Below are positions 1-6,389 of a DNA stretch of 47,545 nucleotides, piece after piece (the first letter of the stretch is position 1; each line of letters begins with the position of its first letter). Below the pieces are notes generated by a model. It saw only the letters and a program-made list of their open reading frames with translations, did no database searches and had not been told where the DNA came from. The stretch is from Prochlorococcus sp. AG-402-A21 (lineage in GTDB: Bacteria; Cyanobacteriota; Cyanobacteriia; PCC-6307; Cyanobiaceae). The position numbers were made by a program, and so were the translations under genes. The stretch lies in NCBI GenBank assembly GCA_003279655.1, contig QCHI01000011.1:1-47545 (forward strand). Direction: 5' to 3'.

Positions 1-546
1 TGTTAAATCAAGAGATTGAACATCTACATAATCAAACTTATTAAGTTCATCAGCAACTGTTTCTTCCACTAACTCAGAAATATCACTCCAGGAACTAGCT
101 ATGGTTACCAACTCATATTTTGAAAAAACTGATTTAAGAGCCTTAAGTAATGATGGCTGGATAATCCTGTTATAAATCTCTCTATCGTTGTAAGAGATAG
201 TTTTAAATACTCTACCCGCCTCACTAGGCTTTAGAGCATATTTAACAGTTGCGGTAGCAGAAATCACCTGCAAATCTTTAGTTAATGAATCAAACTTTTC
301 AGGTCTAACTTGAGTCTGAACATTAAAAGGATAAGTATTTTGAACGAAGGGGACTTTAAAATTCAAACCAGGCTTACGTGATCCACCACTTACTTTTCCT
401 AATGTAGTCACCACTGAAACTTGTCCAGCAGGAACAACAAAAAATGCTTGTGTAAGAAGTAAAAAGCCCGTAAAGGAAAGGACAAGTAGAAGAGTCGTTG
501 TTCCACCTGGTCCATTTGGAGTCACATTACGAAATGGAGTTGTCAT
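1..546 (-). CDS. Prohibitin/SPFH (band 7) family membrane protein, C-terminus cut by window edge
   Basis: The frame opens at ATG 546 and runs off the window at base 1, so only the first 182 residues are visible. After a short Pro/Gly-rich cytosolic start there is one hydrophobic segment at about residues 17-37. It is followed by VVPAGQVSVVTTLGKV, the usual opening of an SPFH/band-7 domain, and by segments such as PGLNFKVPFV and FDSLTKDLQVISATATVKY that are typical of prohibitins. SPFH proteins form large membrane-anchored rings that hold proteases or membrane complexes; in cyanobacteria they are associated with thylakoid or plasma membrane quality control. No partner gene is visible here. Family call is firm; the specific role is inference. 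Confidence 0.85.
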   Translation of the reverse strand, partial: MTTPFRNVTPNGPGGTTTLLLVLSFTGFLLLTQAFFVVPAGQVSVVTTLGKVSGGSRKPGLNFKVPFVQNTYPFNVQTQVRPEKFDSLTKDLQVISATATVKYALKPSEAGRVFKTISYNDREIYNRIIQPSLLKALKSVFSKYELVTIASSWSDISELVEETVADELNKFDYVDVQSLDLT

Positions 547-683
547 AAAAAAGATTATCTACAAATATTTTATGTTGATTTAGAGAATATTGCGAAAATT
601 GTTAGATAGAAAAAATAATTACCTTGTAATTAGCTTTGATCAAAATGAGATTTTAGATTAATAAAAATATCCTACTTTTCGTC

Positions 684-878
684 CTAAATGATCTCTTTAG
701 CAGTGCGTAAAACCTCCAAATACAATTCTTCATCAATCTCTCTAATATCATATTCAGTTGGCATAGCACCATGCTTATACTCATGAACAATCATCCAACA
801 TGTTCTTTCTAATTCTTTTTTTGACTTACCAGACAAGTCAATTGCTTGTTTCGAAAGTTTTTTTATTAATTGATCCAT
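684..878 (-). CDS. Small conserved-type hypothetical protein (64 aa)
   Basis: A 64-residue soluble, charged protein with an ATG start at 878. It looks entirely helical: an N-terminal Lys/Leu-rich helix, then a central ERTCWMIVHEYKHGAMP stretch and an acidic end (DEELYLEVLRTAKEII). There is no signal peptide, membrane span or metal motif beyond a single Cys and two His. It sits 42 bp upstream of nothing on its own strand except the prohibitin gene 137 bp further on, and follows yajQ on the same strand. I do not recognise a characterised family. The balanced composition, ATG start and clean spacing argue that it is real. Confidence 0.6.
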   Translation of the reverse strand: MDQLIKKLSKQAIDLSGKSKKELERTCWMIVHEYKHGAMPTEYDIREIDEELYLEVLRTAKEII

Positions 879-920
879 AATAAAGATTCTTAACAGCCAA
901 GGTTTCTATATATTAATTTA

Positions 921-1418
921 CTATCGATAATTTTGAAATTGAAGAGCTATTTCTAGATCATCTTCTTGTTTCTTAATTAAATTAATCGCAGATTGCAAAT
1001 CATCTTTGTTTTTCCCTGTAACTCTCAAGCTATCTCCTTGTATCGAAACAGTTACTTTCTTAATATTATCTCGAACTACCTTACTTAATTTCTTTGAAAT
1101 CTCTTGTGACAAACCTTTCCTTAATTTAATAATTTGCATCACCATATTTCCTCCTATAGTTTCAACTTTTTGAAAATCAAATATCTTTAATGATAAATTT
1201 CTTTTAGTGGCTTTTTGTAATAAGATATCTTTAACAGATTCTATTGTCATATCACTTAGAGAGATAATTGATAATTCATCTTCTTTAATATCTATTTTTG
1301 TTTTTGAGTCTTTTAGATCATACCTTTGATCAACTTCTCTCCTCAATTGATCAATAGCATTTACTAATTCCTGTTGATCAAATTCTGAAACCACATCAAA
1401 AGAATAAGAAGAGGGCAT
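921..1418 (-). CDS. YajQ/UPF0234 family nucleotide-binding protein
   Basis: 165 residues, the usual YajQ length. The opening MPSSYSFDVVSEFDQQELVNA and the internal DLKDSKTKIDI are hallmark UPF0234 segments. The C-terminal half (MQIIKLRKGLSQEISKKLSK, then DSLRVTGKNKDDLQ) completes the two ferredoxin-like subdomains. Members bind nucleotides, and some bind cyclic di-GMP as effectors; others have been linked to ribosome or phage-transcription functions. It is cytosolic. The gene lies between a terminator-like hairpin (1461-1492) and the 64-residue gene, so it is probably transcribed on its own or with that small gene. The physiological role in cyanobacteria is not established. Confidence 0.9.
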   Translation of the reverse strand: MPSSYSFDVVSEFDQQELVNAIDQLRREVDQRYDLKDSKTKIDIKEDELSIISLSDMTIESVKDILLQKATKRNLSLKIFDFQKVETIGGNMVMQIIKLRKGLSQEISKKLSKVVRDNIKKVTVSIQGDSLRVTGKNKDDLQSAINLIKKQEDDLEIALQFQNYR

Positions 1419-1449
1419 AAAAATTTGGGTTTGTTTCCACCATCTTATG

Positions 1450-1492
1450 AAAAAAAAGCCAAATTGCTTATAAAAATACTTATAAGCAATTT
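1450..1492 (-). terminator. Intrinsic terminator-like hairpin downstream of the DprA-like gene
   Basis: A perfect 13-bp inverted repeat (arms 1461-1473 and 1480-1492, 6-nt loop) is followed, in the minus direction, by three bases and then eight U (forward A-run 1450-1457). The stem is A/T-rich. It lies 49 bases beyond the stop of the gene at 1541-2059 and just before yajQ, so it would separate the two transcripts. Confidence 0.65.
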
Positions 1493-1540
1493 TGAAAGTT
1501 TAAAAATATCTAAAAGCAGATGATATCTCTTACTTAAAAA

Positions 1541-2059
1541 TTAATCAAAAAATATCAGGCTCACAACTTTTCCCATATCTTCAGCACTATGGCAACTGCT
1601 CAATAATGTCTCACTATCATGAAATGCGAGACATATCAATTGATCACATCTGTTAATAATTTCTTGATTACAAAGACTACTTGCCATTGGCAAAGGTAAA
1701 TCATTATTGTTTTCATTCTCTATTAGATGTAAAACACTACCAAGAAGATCCTTAACCTCTGCAGTTTGCCTATCAAGAGATTGAGGCAACAAAACAGTTA
1801 ATAGTGAGGGGTTAACTTCTAGAACCGCTCTAATTACGGCAGCATTTACACCTTGAGAACCTGAAGTAATTATCGAATGGCCTTCTTGGGCCAAAGACCT
1901 AGCTATTAATTCAACTATATGGATAGAGACGACAGGGACATGCCTACTTCCTAAAAAAGCAATTCTTCTTTTTCCCTCGTTTTTCAACAAGGCCAATTCC
2001 TGAGCGAGAGTATCAACTCGTCCCAATGCAGGAAGATCGAGTGATCGACTCAAGGACAT
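1541..2059 (-). CDS. DprA-like Rossmann-fold protein ('DNA recombination-mediator protein A' family)
   Basis: 172 residues, ATG 2059. A Rossmann-type core begins at about residue 32 with RIAFLGSRHVPVVS, followed by GHSIITSGSQGVNAAVIRA. This matches the SMF/DprA and LOG-like signature in which a G-S-x-G-x-N/D loop binds a ligand. The protein is about half the length of true DprA and lacks its SAM and winged-helix domains. It is therefore the short cyanobacterial paralogue often annotated as a DNA recombination-mediator protein rather than the transformation factor. The neighbouring phosphotransacetylase-family gene is 40 bp upstream on the same strand, and co-transcription is likely. Biochemical function is not known to me. 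Confidence 0.75.
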   Translation of the reverse strand: MSLSRSLDLPALGRVDTLAQELALLKNEGKRRIAFLGSRHVPVVSIHIVELIARSLAQEGHSIITSGSQGVNAAVIRAVLEVNPSLLTVLLPQSLDRQTAEVKDLLGSVLHLIENENNNDLPLPMASSLCNQEIINRCDQLICLAFHDSETLLSSCHSAEDMGKVVSLIFFD

Positions 2060-2099
2060 ACTAATTCAGATGATTTAAAGTTAGCCACTATTTATGAAC

Positions 2100-3191
2100 T
2101 CAAGAAGAAATTCCTAAAGTTTTAAAGATTCGATCAAGATCACAATGTTCTTGTACTAAACGAAAAGCATAAGTAGCTTTGACTGTCTCATGAAGACGAA
2201 CATGACCAAACGCCTGCTCAATGACCTCAACTGTTGAGAGAGTATCTCTATCTACTTTTAGTAATGGAACATCTAACTCTTCTGATCGATTAATCAATTG
2301 TGGTAGTGGTTCTCCAGCACCTGTAAGTATTAGACATTGAGTAGAAGCTTCCAAAGCCGCCAATTGGATATCTGTTCGGTCAGCCCCTGTGACTACAGCC
2401 ATATTCCGCCTTCTTCGAAAAAATTCCATTGCAGAATTAACACTCATCGCGCCAATACTCAATGTCTCTACCATCAACTCTAGTCTGTCAGAGCAACAAA
2501 TAACCCGAGCATTTAAACGTCTCACCAATTCTTCAACAGTGACACTCCTCAACAAAGGAGACCTAGGCATTACTCCAAAGACATCTAAACCTAGTGACTT
2601 AAGAGATGGAACTACATTTTCTTTAATATCTTTGATTTGATCAGGGTTTACAGCATTTAAGATGACACCACTTAGATGATTTCCTAGTTGATTTTTTGCC
2701 TCCAATAAAGCTTCAACACTTCTACTATCTTGCCAAAAATGAGCAAGTAAAACTTTAGCGTTTAAACCTTTAGCAAGTTGGCTCAAACTTAATCCATACA
2801 AGAGTCCCTCATGCAAACTACCTGCTGCTTCAAGAATATTGATAGTCTCATCAGAAGAATCAAGAGATAACTTGAACTCATCAAATTTAATCCCGGGATC
2901 TAAGATGTTTTCTTTAATTCTCTTGCTAGCAGTTGAAGCGGCCAAAAATTGAATGGAAGGAATTAAATTTTCAGCAGATAATTGCAATGTCTCTCCAACA
3001 AACCTGACATCATCATCAATCATATCTTGAATGTCTCCTCTTTCAGAGACATTTAATTCAAGGCTTGTGGCTAATGGTTTACCAAATCTAACCAAATGAT
3101 TTGAAGCAATTAAATTCCTAGCTATGCCAAGAACTAATGCTGACTTACCACTAAATGGTTCACATGATCCAATTAGAAAGGTCTTGCTCAT
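2100..3191 (-). CDS. Phosphotransacetylase-family protein (BioD-like P-loop plus DRTGG domain)
   Basis: 363 residues. Residues 1-25 carry a P-loop in a BioD/CobQ-like setting (CEPFSGKSALVLGIA). The centre (about 85-215) resembles the AAA_26/dethiobiotin-synthetase-like part of long Pta enzymes. The C-terminal part (about 225-340) looks like a DRTGG ligand-binding domain: ICCSDRLELMVETLSIGAM, then VVTGADRTDIQLAALE. The catalytic phosphotransacetylase domain of full Pta is absent. The protein is thus probably a regulator or nucleotide/acyl-phosphate sensor rather than an acetyltransferase. It is expressed with the DprA-like gene (40-bp gap) and faces the SDR gene across a 150-bp divergent spacer. 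Confidence 0.75.
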   Translation of the reverse strand: MSKTFLIGSCEPFSGKSALVLGIARNLIASNHLVRFGKPLATSLELNVSERGDIQDMIDDDVRFVGETLQLSAENLIPSIQFLAASTASKRIKENILDPGIKFDEFKLSLDSSDETINILEAAGSLHEGLLYGLSLSQLAKGLNAKVLLAHFWQDSRSVEALLEAKNQLGNHLSGVILNAVNPDQIKDIKENVVPSLKSLGLDVFGVMPRSPLLRSVTVEELVRRLNARVICCSDRLELMVETLSIGAMSVNSAMEFFRRRRNMAVVTGADRTDIQLAALEASTQCLILTGAGEPLPQLINRSEELDVPLLKVDRDTLSTVEVIEQAFGHVRLHETVKATYAFRLVQEHCDLDRIFKTLGISS

Positions 3192-3341
3192 TAATTAAAG
3201 ATCTAATGTGAGATTAATATCTTTATAAGTTTAGGCTTTTTAAAAAAGTTCTCAACACTAAATCTGTATAAAATTCTCATTAGAGAAATATTCTACAGTA
3301 ATTCCTAATTTTTTTGTAAGAAATACAATGGATGCATCTCA

Positions 3342-4091
3342 ATGAAAAAAAATTCATCAAAAAATTCAAGGTTTAAAGGTTTAAGAATTGCCATAACTGG
3401 TGCAAATGGAAGCCTTGGAAAGTCACTTATTGACGTACTTAAAAAAAAAGGGGCTTATGTAGTTGGCTTAACTCATGAAAGAAAAAAGAATAGTGACATT
3501 TCTGAAAGCACTCCGGATGAATGGATTATTTGGTCCTGTGGGAAAGAAGGACTTCTTTCAAAAAGCCTTGCTAATGTTGATATTTTAATACTTAATCATG
3601 GATTTAATCCAAAACAAATGATTGATTCAAATGATATAAATAAAGCCATAGAAATAAATTCTCTAAGTCATTGGAGATTAATTGAAATTTTTGAGAATTT
3701 AGCTCTATCTAATAATTCTAACAAGGATAGACCAAAGGAAGTATGGGTTAATACATCTGAAGCAGAGATTCAAATAGCTTTTAGTCCGGTATATGAAATA
3801 ACAAAACGTCTGATAGGTGAACTCGTAAGTTTAAAAAAAAGTAATTTATTGATGAAAAAAGGAAATACTTTTAACATCAAAAAATTAATCTTAGGTCCTT
3901 TTAAGTCGAAACTAAACCCAGCAGGTATAATGAGCACAGAATTTGTATCAAGAAAGATAATACAAAAAGCAGAAAATGATGATTATTTAATCATAGTAAC
4001 TCCTAATCCTATAACTTATTTATTAATGCCAACCGTTGAATCAATTAGAATATTATATTCAAGATTTATAAAAAAAATTTACTCAACTTAA
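3342..4091 (+). CDS. Short-chain dehydrogenase/reductase (SDR) family protein
   Basis: 249 residues. The classic SDR Rossmann glycine motif is present as ITGANGSLGKSL at about residues 17-28. A NHGFNP segment stands where the NAG motif lies, and the active-site Y-x-x-x-K is visible as YEITK with a preceding Ser/Pro pair. Substrate cannot be deduced. Marine picocyanobacterial homologues are usually listed as a plain SDR, or resemble the dehydrogenase half of a bifunctional sterol desaturase/dehydrogenase. The ATG at 3342 is preceded by an out-of-frame ATG (3328) that terminates at once. The gene is very A/T-rich and Lys-rich, is convergent with map, and leaves a 16-bp gap. Confidence 0.75.
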   Translation: MKKNSSKNSRFKGLRIAITGANGSLGKSLIDVLKKKGAYVVGLTHERKKNSDISESTPDEWIIWSCGKEGLLSKSLANVDILILNHGFNPKQMIDSNDINKAIEINSLSHWRLIEIFENLALSNNSNKDRPKEVWVNTSEAEIQIAFSPVYEITKRLIGELVSLKKSNLLMKKGNTFNIKKLILGPFKSKLNPAGIMSTEFVSRKIIQKAENDDYLIIVTPNPITYLLMPTVESIRILYSRFIKKIYST

Positions 4092-4107
4092 ACGAAACAA
4101 AAAGGAA

Positions 4108-4947
4108 TCAATCCCCTCTGTCAGTTAGTATCTCGAACCCATTTTTAGTAACTAAAACAGTGTGCTCCCATTGAGCAGATAGATTTCCATCTTTTGTAAT
4201 TACCGTCCATCCGTCACGAAGTGTCTTGCAATACTTTGACCCAAGATTAATTATAGGTTCCACCGCAATAGTCATTCCCTCTCGCAGAGTAACATTTGGC
4301 AAATCATTAGTTCTAAAATTAAATACCGAAGGCTCCTCATGAAGATTCCTACCTACCCCATGACCAGTATAATCTTCGACAACACTAAAACCGTTATCTT
4401 TGACATAATCTTCTATTGCTCCAGCTATATCAAGAAGTTTATTTTGTGGCTTAATTTGTTTTATTCCAAGCATCAAAGCTTCTTTCGCTACTCTACTTAA
4501 TTCAATTGCCTTATCTGATGTATTACCTACGCATATAGTTATACAACTATCTCCATGATAACCATTGTAAAACGCTCCCGTATCTACTTTAAGCAAATCT
4601 CCATCATTAATAATTTTCTTCTTACTAGGTATTCCATGAACGACCTCATTATTTATGCTTGAACATATACTACCTGGAAAGCCATGATATCCTTTGAAGC
4701 TTGGTTCTGCGTTATGATCTCTTATTCGTTTTTCTGCATATTTATCTAAGTCTAAAGTAGACATTCCAGGTTTAACTATGTCTCTAATTTCACTCAATAC
4801 GGTTGCAACTATCTGACTAGATTTGCGCATAATTTCTATCTCTCGATCAGACTTGATCTCCACTCCTCTCCTTTGTTTAATAACAGGGCCATTATTGATA
4901 GGAATTTTTGAGTTTGCTGAAGAAAGAAGATCAGAAAAAAGTTTCAT
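4108..4947 (-). CDS. map: Methionine aminopeptidase, type I
   Basis: 279 residues. It removes the initiator Met from nascent proteins using two metal ions. All expected ligands are visible: D122 (VDTGAF), D133 (GYHGDS), H196 (TGHGVGR), E230 (IAVEPII) and E261 (WEHTVLVT), plus the substrate-binding H104 in EVVHGIP. Compared with the E. coli enzyme it carries about 30 extra N-terminal residues (basic, low complexity) and no zinc-finger motif. The start at ATG 4947 follows the open frame; an internal Met at residue 40 would remove the conserved start of the catalytic domain. The gene is convergent with the SDR gene. Soluble, cytosolic and normally essential. Confidence 0.96.
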   Translation of the reverse strand: MKLFSDLLSSANSKIPINNGPVIKQRRGVEIKSDREIEIMRKSSQIVATVLSEIRDIVKPGMSTLDLDKYAEKRIRDHNAEPSFKGYHGFPGSICSSINNEVVHGIPSKKKIINDGDLLKVDTGAFYNGYHGDSCITICVGNTSDKAIELSRVAKEALMLGIKQIKPQNKLLDIAGAIEDYVKDNGFSVVEDYTGHGVGRNLHEEPSVFNFRTNDLPNVTLREGMTIAVEPIINLGSKYCKTLRDGWTVITKDGNLSAQWEHTVLVTKNGFEILTDRGD

Positions 4948-5249
4948 TGTTTAGAAAAATGTAAAAAGCATCAAATTTGCGATTTACTATCAAACCAATA
5001 ATAGATGAACTATCAAATGGAGAGGGACAGTTTTATTAAAAAAATTCTTTATATTTAATAAAGTTTTTATATTAAAAAAGAAACGAAAGAAACCTAATTA
5101 TTCTTTTGGATGACCAACCAATGACTGCATAAATCTGATTGAGTAAATTGTCGTCAAACAGGGATGAAAAGACCAGATTTATAAAAAATTTTTAATTTGA
5201 GAAACCAGCGGTTACAATAAAGGCTTGGCCAAATTAAGAGTAATTGGTG
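4948..5249. other. 302-bp intergenic region between map and rplS
   Basis: This is the only stretch longer than 300 bases without a gene. It must hold the divergent promoters of map (minus) and rplS (plus). I see short in-frame ATGs that stop within a few codons, a weak CTTTAT/ATAAAG hairpin with a T-run around 5047-5068, and a good -10-like hexamer at 5213-5218. No convincing small gene, tRNA or structured RNA is visible. Confidence 0.6.
5213..5218 (+). promoter_or_regulatory. Candidate -10 element of the rplS promoter
   Basis: TACAAT lies 31 bases upstream of the rplS ATG, in a position suitable for a short leader. No clear -35 hexamer is present at the expected spacing (only T/A-rich sequence at 5190-5195), which is common for picocyanobacterial promoters. 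Assigned by eye from one hexamer only. Confidence 0.4.
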
Positions 5250-5738
5250 ATGTCCGTTGATTCGAAAGAACCCTCAGCAGAAGAGGTAAAAGTTGAAAAT
5301 GAATCAAATGCTTCAGAGGAGTCTGAAGTAAAAATTGCTTCTGATACAAAATCTAAAGGGAAGAAAATTCCAATTAAAAATCTCTCTCCTGCAGAAATCA
5401 TAAAGACTTTTGAAGACACACAACTAAGCAAAAATCTTCCCGATATCTACGTTGGGGATACTGTTCGTGTTGGTGTCCGAATAAGTGAGGGTAATAAGGA
5501 GAGGGTTCAGCCCTACGAGGGTGTTGTAATAGCAAAGAGACATGGAGGAATTAATCAAACAATCACAGTAAGGAGAATTTTCCAAGGAATTGGAGTTGAA
5601 AGAGTTTTTCTGGTTCACAGTCCACAAGTTGCATCCATTAAGGTTGAACGCCGAGGTAAAGTAAGAAGAGCGAAGCTTTTCTATCTGCGTGAGCGAGTGG
5701 GCAAAGCCACGCGCGTAAAGCAGCGCTTCGACCGCTGA
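5250..5738 (+). CDS. rplS: 50S ribosomal protein L19
   Basis: 163 residues from ATG 5250; TTG and GTG codons immediately upstream give a longer frame but ATG is preferred. The conserved core starts near residue 46 ([12 protein letters not shown]) and contains [30 protein letters not shown] and the terminal [15 protein letters not shown], all diagnostic of L19. L19 sits at the 30S-50S interface. The first 45 residues are an acidic, Glu/Ser-rich extension not found in E. coli L19 (115 aa). The gene heads a translation cluster followed 60 bp later by tRNA-Trp. The 3' end is clearly richer in G+C than the extension. Confidence 0.97.
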   Translation: MSVDSKEPSAEEVKVENESNASEESEVKIASDTKSKGKKIPIKNLSPAEIIKTFEDTQLSKNLPDIYVGDTVRVGVRISEGNKERVQPYEGVVIAKRHGGINQTITVRRIFQGIGVERVFLVHSPQVASIKVERRGKVRRAKLFYLRERVGKATRVKQRFDR

Positions 5739-5759
5739 GGTTTCGGCCTCCTTAATCAA

Positions 5760-5782
5760 AAGTCATTGGTCCACAATGACTT
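5760..5782 (+). other. Hairpin between rplS and tRNA-Trp
   Basis: Perfect 9-bp inverted repeat (5760-5768 and 5774-5782) with a 5-nt loop, 21 bases after the rplS stop and 16 bases before tRNA-Trp. No U-run follows, so it is more likely an RNA-stabilising or processing element of an rplS-tRNA transcript than a terminator. Confidence 0.5.
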
Positions 5783-5798
5783 AAAGGGTATATCAAAT

Positions 5799-5871
5799 GC
5801 GCCGTTAGTTCAGTTGGTAGAACGCAGGTCTCCAAAACCTGATGTCGGGGGTTCAAGTCCTCCACGGCGCG
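5799..5871 (+). tRNA. trnW: tRNA-Trp (anticodon CCA)
   Basis: 73-nt cloverleaf. The 7-bp acceptor stem GCGCCGT pairs with ACGGCGC at 5864-5870, with discriminator G at 5871. The D-arm contains AGTTCAGTTGGTAGAAC. The anticodon arm is CAGGT-CTCCAAA-ACCTG with CCA in the loop, and the T-arm is GGGGG-TTCAAGT-CCTCC. The terminal CCA is not encoded. The G discriminator is normal for Trp. Confidence 0.97.
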
Positions 5872-5906
5872 TTCGAAAACCCTTTCTGCAGTTACTTATT
5901 TAAAGA

Positions 5907-6095
5907 ATGGAGTTGGATCTTCAACCTGGCGATGTCGTAAAAGTTCTCGAGTCAGCCGCATTAGGCTGGGTCAGGGCTCGAGTTATTCGTGTAAAATCAG
6001 GTGGCCGTGTAGTAGTACAAAGCGACCAAGGCCGCGAGTTCACAGCTCGTGGGAATCAAGTTAGGCTTATTGAACCCGCAGGTTTCCGTCCTTAA
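5907..6095 (+). CDS. Picocyanobacterial hyper-conserved protein (PSHCP-type), 62 aa
   Basis: 62 residues, ATG 5907, starting MELDLQPGDVVKVLES and ending RLIEPAGFRP. The alternating short hydrophobic strands (GDVVKVL, WVRARVIRV, GGRVVVQS, EFTARGNQVRLIE) and Gly turns suggest a small SH3-like beta barrel; there are no Cys, signal peptide or membrane span. From memory, marine Synechococcus and Prochlorococcus share a 62-residue protein identical in all genomes, lacking homologues elsewhere, SH3-like, and pulled down with ribosomal protein L2, PsaD and a Ycf48-like factor; length, fold pattern and context fit. By my count 96 of 189 bases are G or C, far above the flanks. The gene lies between tRNA-Trp and tRNA-Asp, pointing to a translation-linked role. 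The identification rests on recall and should be confirmed by alignment. Confidence 0.85.
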   Translation: MELDLQPGDVVKVLESAALGWVRARVIRVKSGGRVVVQSDQGREFTARGNQVRLIEPAGFRP

Positions 6096-6160
6096 AAGTC
6101 ACCTACTTATTTAGTTGTATTTCATGAACATCTCTTTTAATAGAGAATTAGATTGAAAAA

Positions 6161-6215
6161 CCTTCTAAAGATAGTTTTTTAAGTCAACAATATTAATTCT
6201 TAGTTGACTAGAAGG
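6161..6215 (+). other. Composite hairpin in the 3' region of the hyper-conserved gene
   Basis: Two nested inverted repeats: the outer arms are CCTTCT (6161-6166) and AGAAGG (6210-6215), the inner arms AGTCAAC (6182-6188) and GTTGACT (6203-6209). The inner and outer right arms abut, giving a 13-bp interrupted stem with a 15-nt bulge on the left. It lies 66 bases beyond the stop at 6095 and ahead of a terminator. Function unknown; it could be a 3'-UTR structure or small RNA. Confidence 0.45.
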
Positions 6216-6247
6216 CATTTTGAGGATGATACTCATTGGGTCAATAC

Positions 6248-6280
6248 AAAGGATTTCTAATAAAAGATAAAATCCTTTTT
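6248..6280 (+). terminator. Intrinsic terminator upstream of tRNA-Asp
   Basis: Perfect 9-bp stem AAAGGATTT (6248-6256) and AAATCCTTT (6270-6278), 13-nt loop, running into a T-tract (6276-6280). It would end the transcript carrying the hyper-conserved gene 14 bases before tRNA-Asp begins, separating it from tRNA-Asp and gltX. Confidence 0.7.
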
Positions 6281-6294
6281 AAGACCTAAAAACT

Positions 6295-6368
6295 GGGACC
6301 GTAGTTCAACTGGTTAGAGCACCGCCCTGTCACGGCGGAAGTTGCGGGTTCGAATCCCGTCGGTCCCG
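6295..6368 (+). tRNA. trnD: tRNA-Asp (anticodon GTC)
   Basis: 74-nt cloverleaf. Acceptor GGGACCG pairs with CGGTCCC (6361-6367), discriminator G at 6368. The D-arm is AGTTCAACTGGTTAGAGC. The anticodon arm is CCGCC-CTGTCAC-GGCGG with GTC, and the T-arm is GCGGG-TTCGAAT-CCCGT. CCA is not encoded. The gltX start lies only 21 bases downstream, so the two are likely co-transcribed. Confidence 0.97.
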
Positions 6369-6389
6369 TATCTTAATCGAATTAAAGTT

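Noticed and set aside
2389-2640. Plus-strand open frame of 83 codons
   Set aside because: It lies wholly antisense to the phosphotransacetylase-family gene and its composition is that of a reverse-complement shadow.
5872-5906. secE expected after tRNA-Trp
   Set aside because: In many bacteria secE-nusG follow tRNA-Trp, but the next frame here is the 62-residue protein, which lacks a membrane helix, so it is not SecE.
6342-6389. Longer gltX N-terminus
   Set aside because: The upstream in-frame codons lie within or directly after mature tRNA-Asp, and the family start aligns with TTG 6390.
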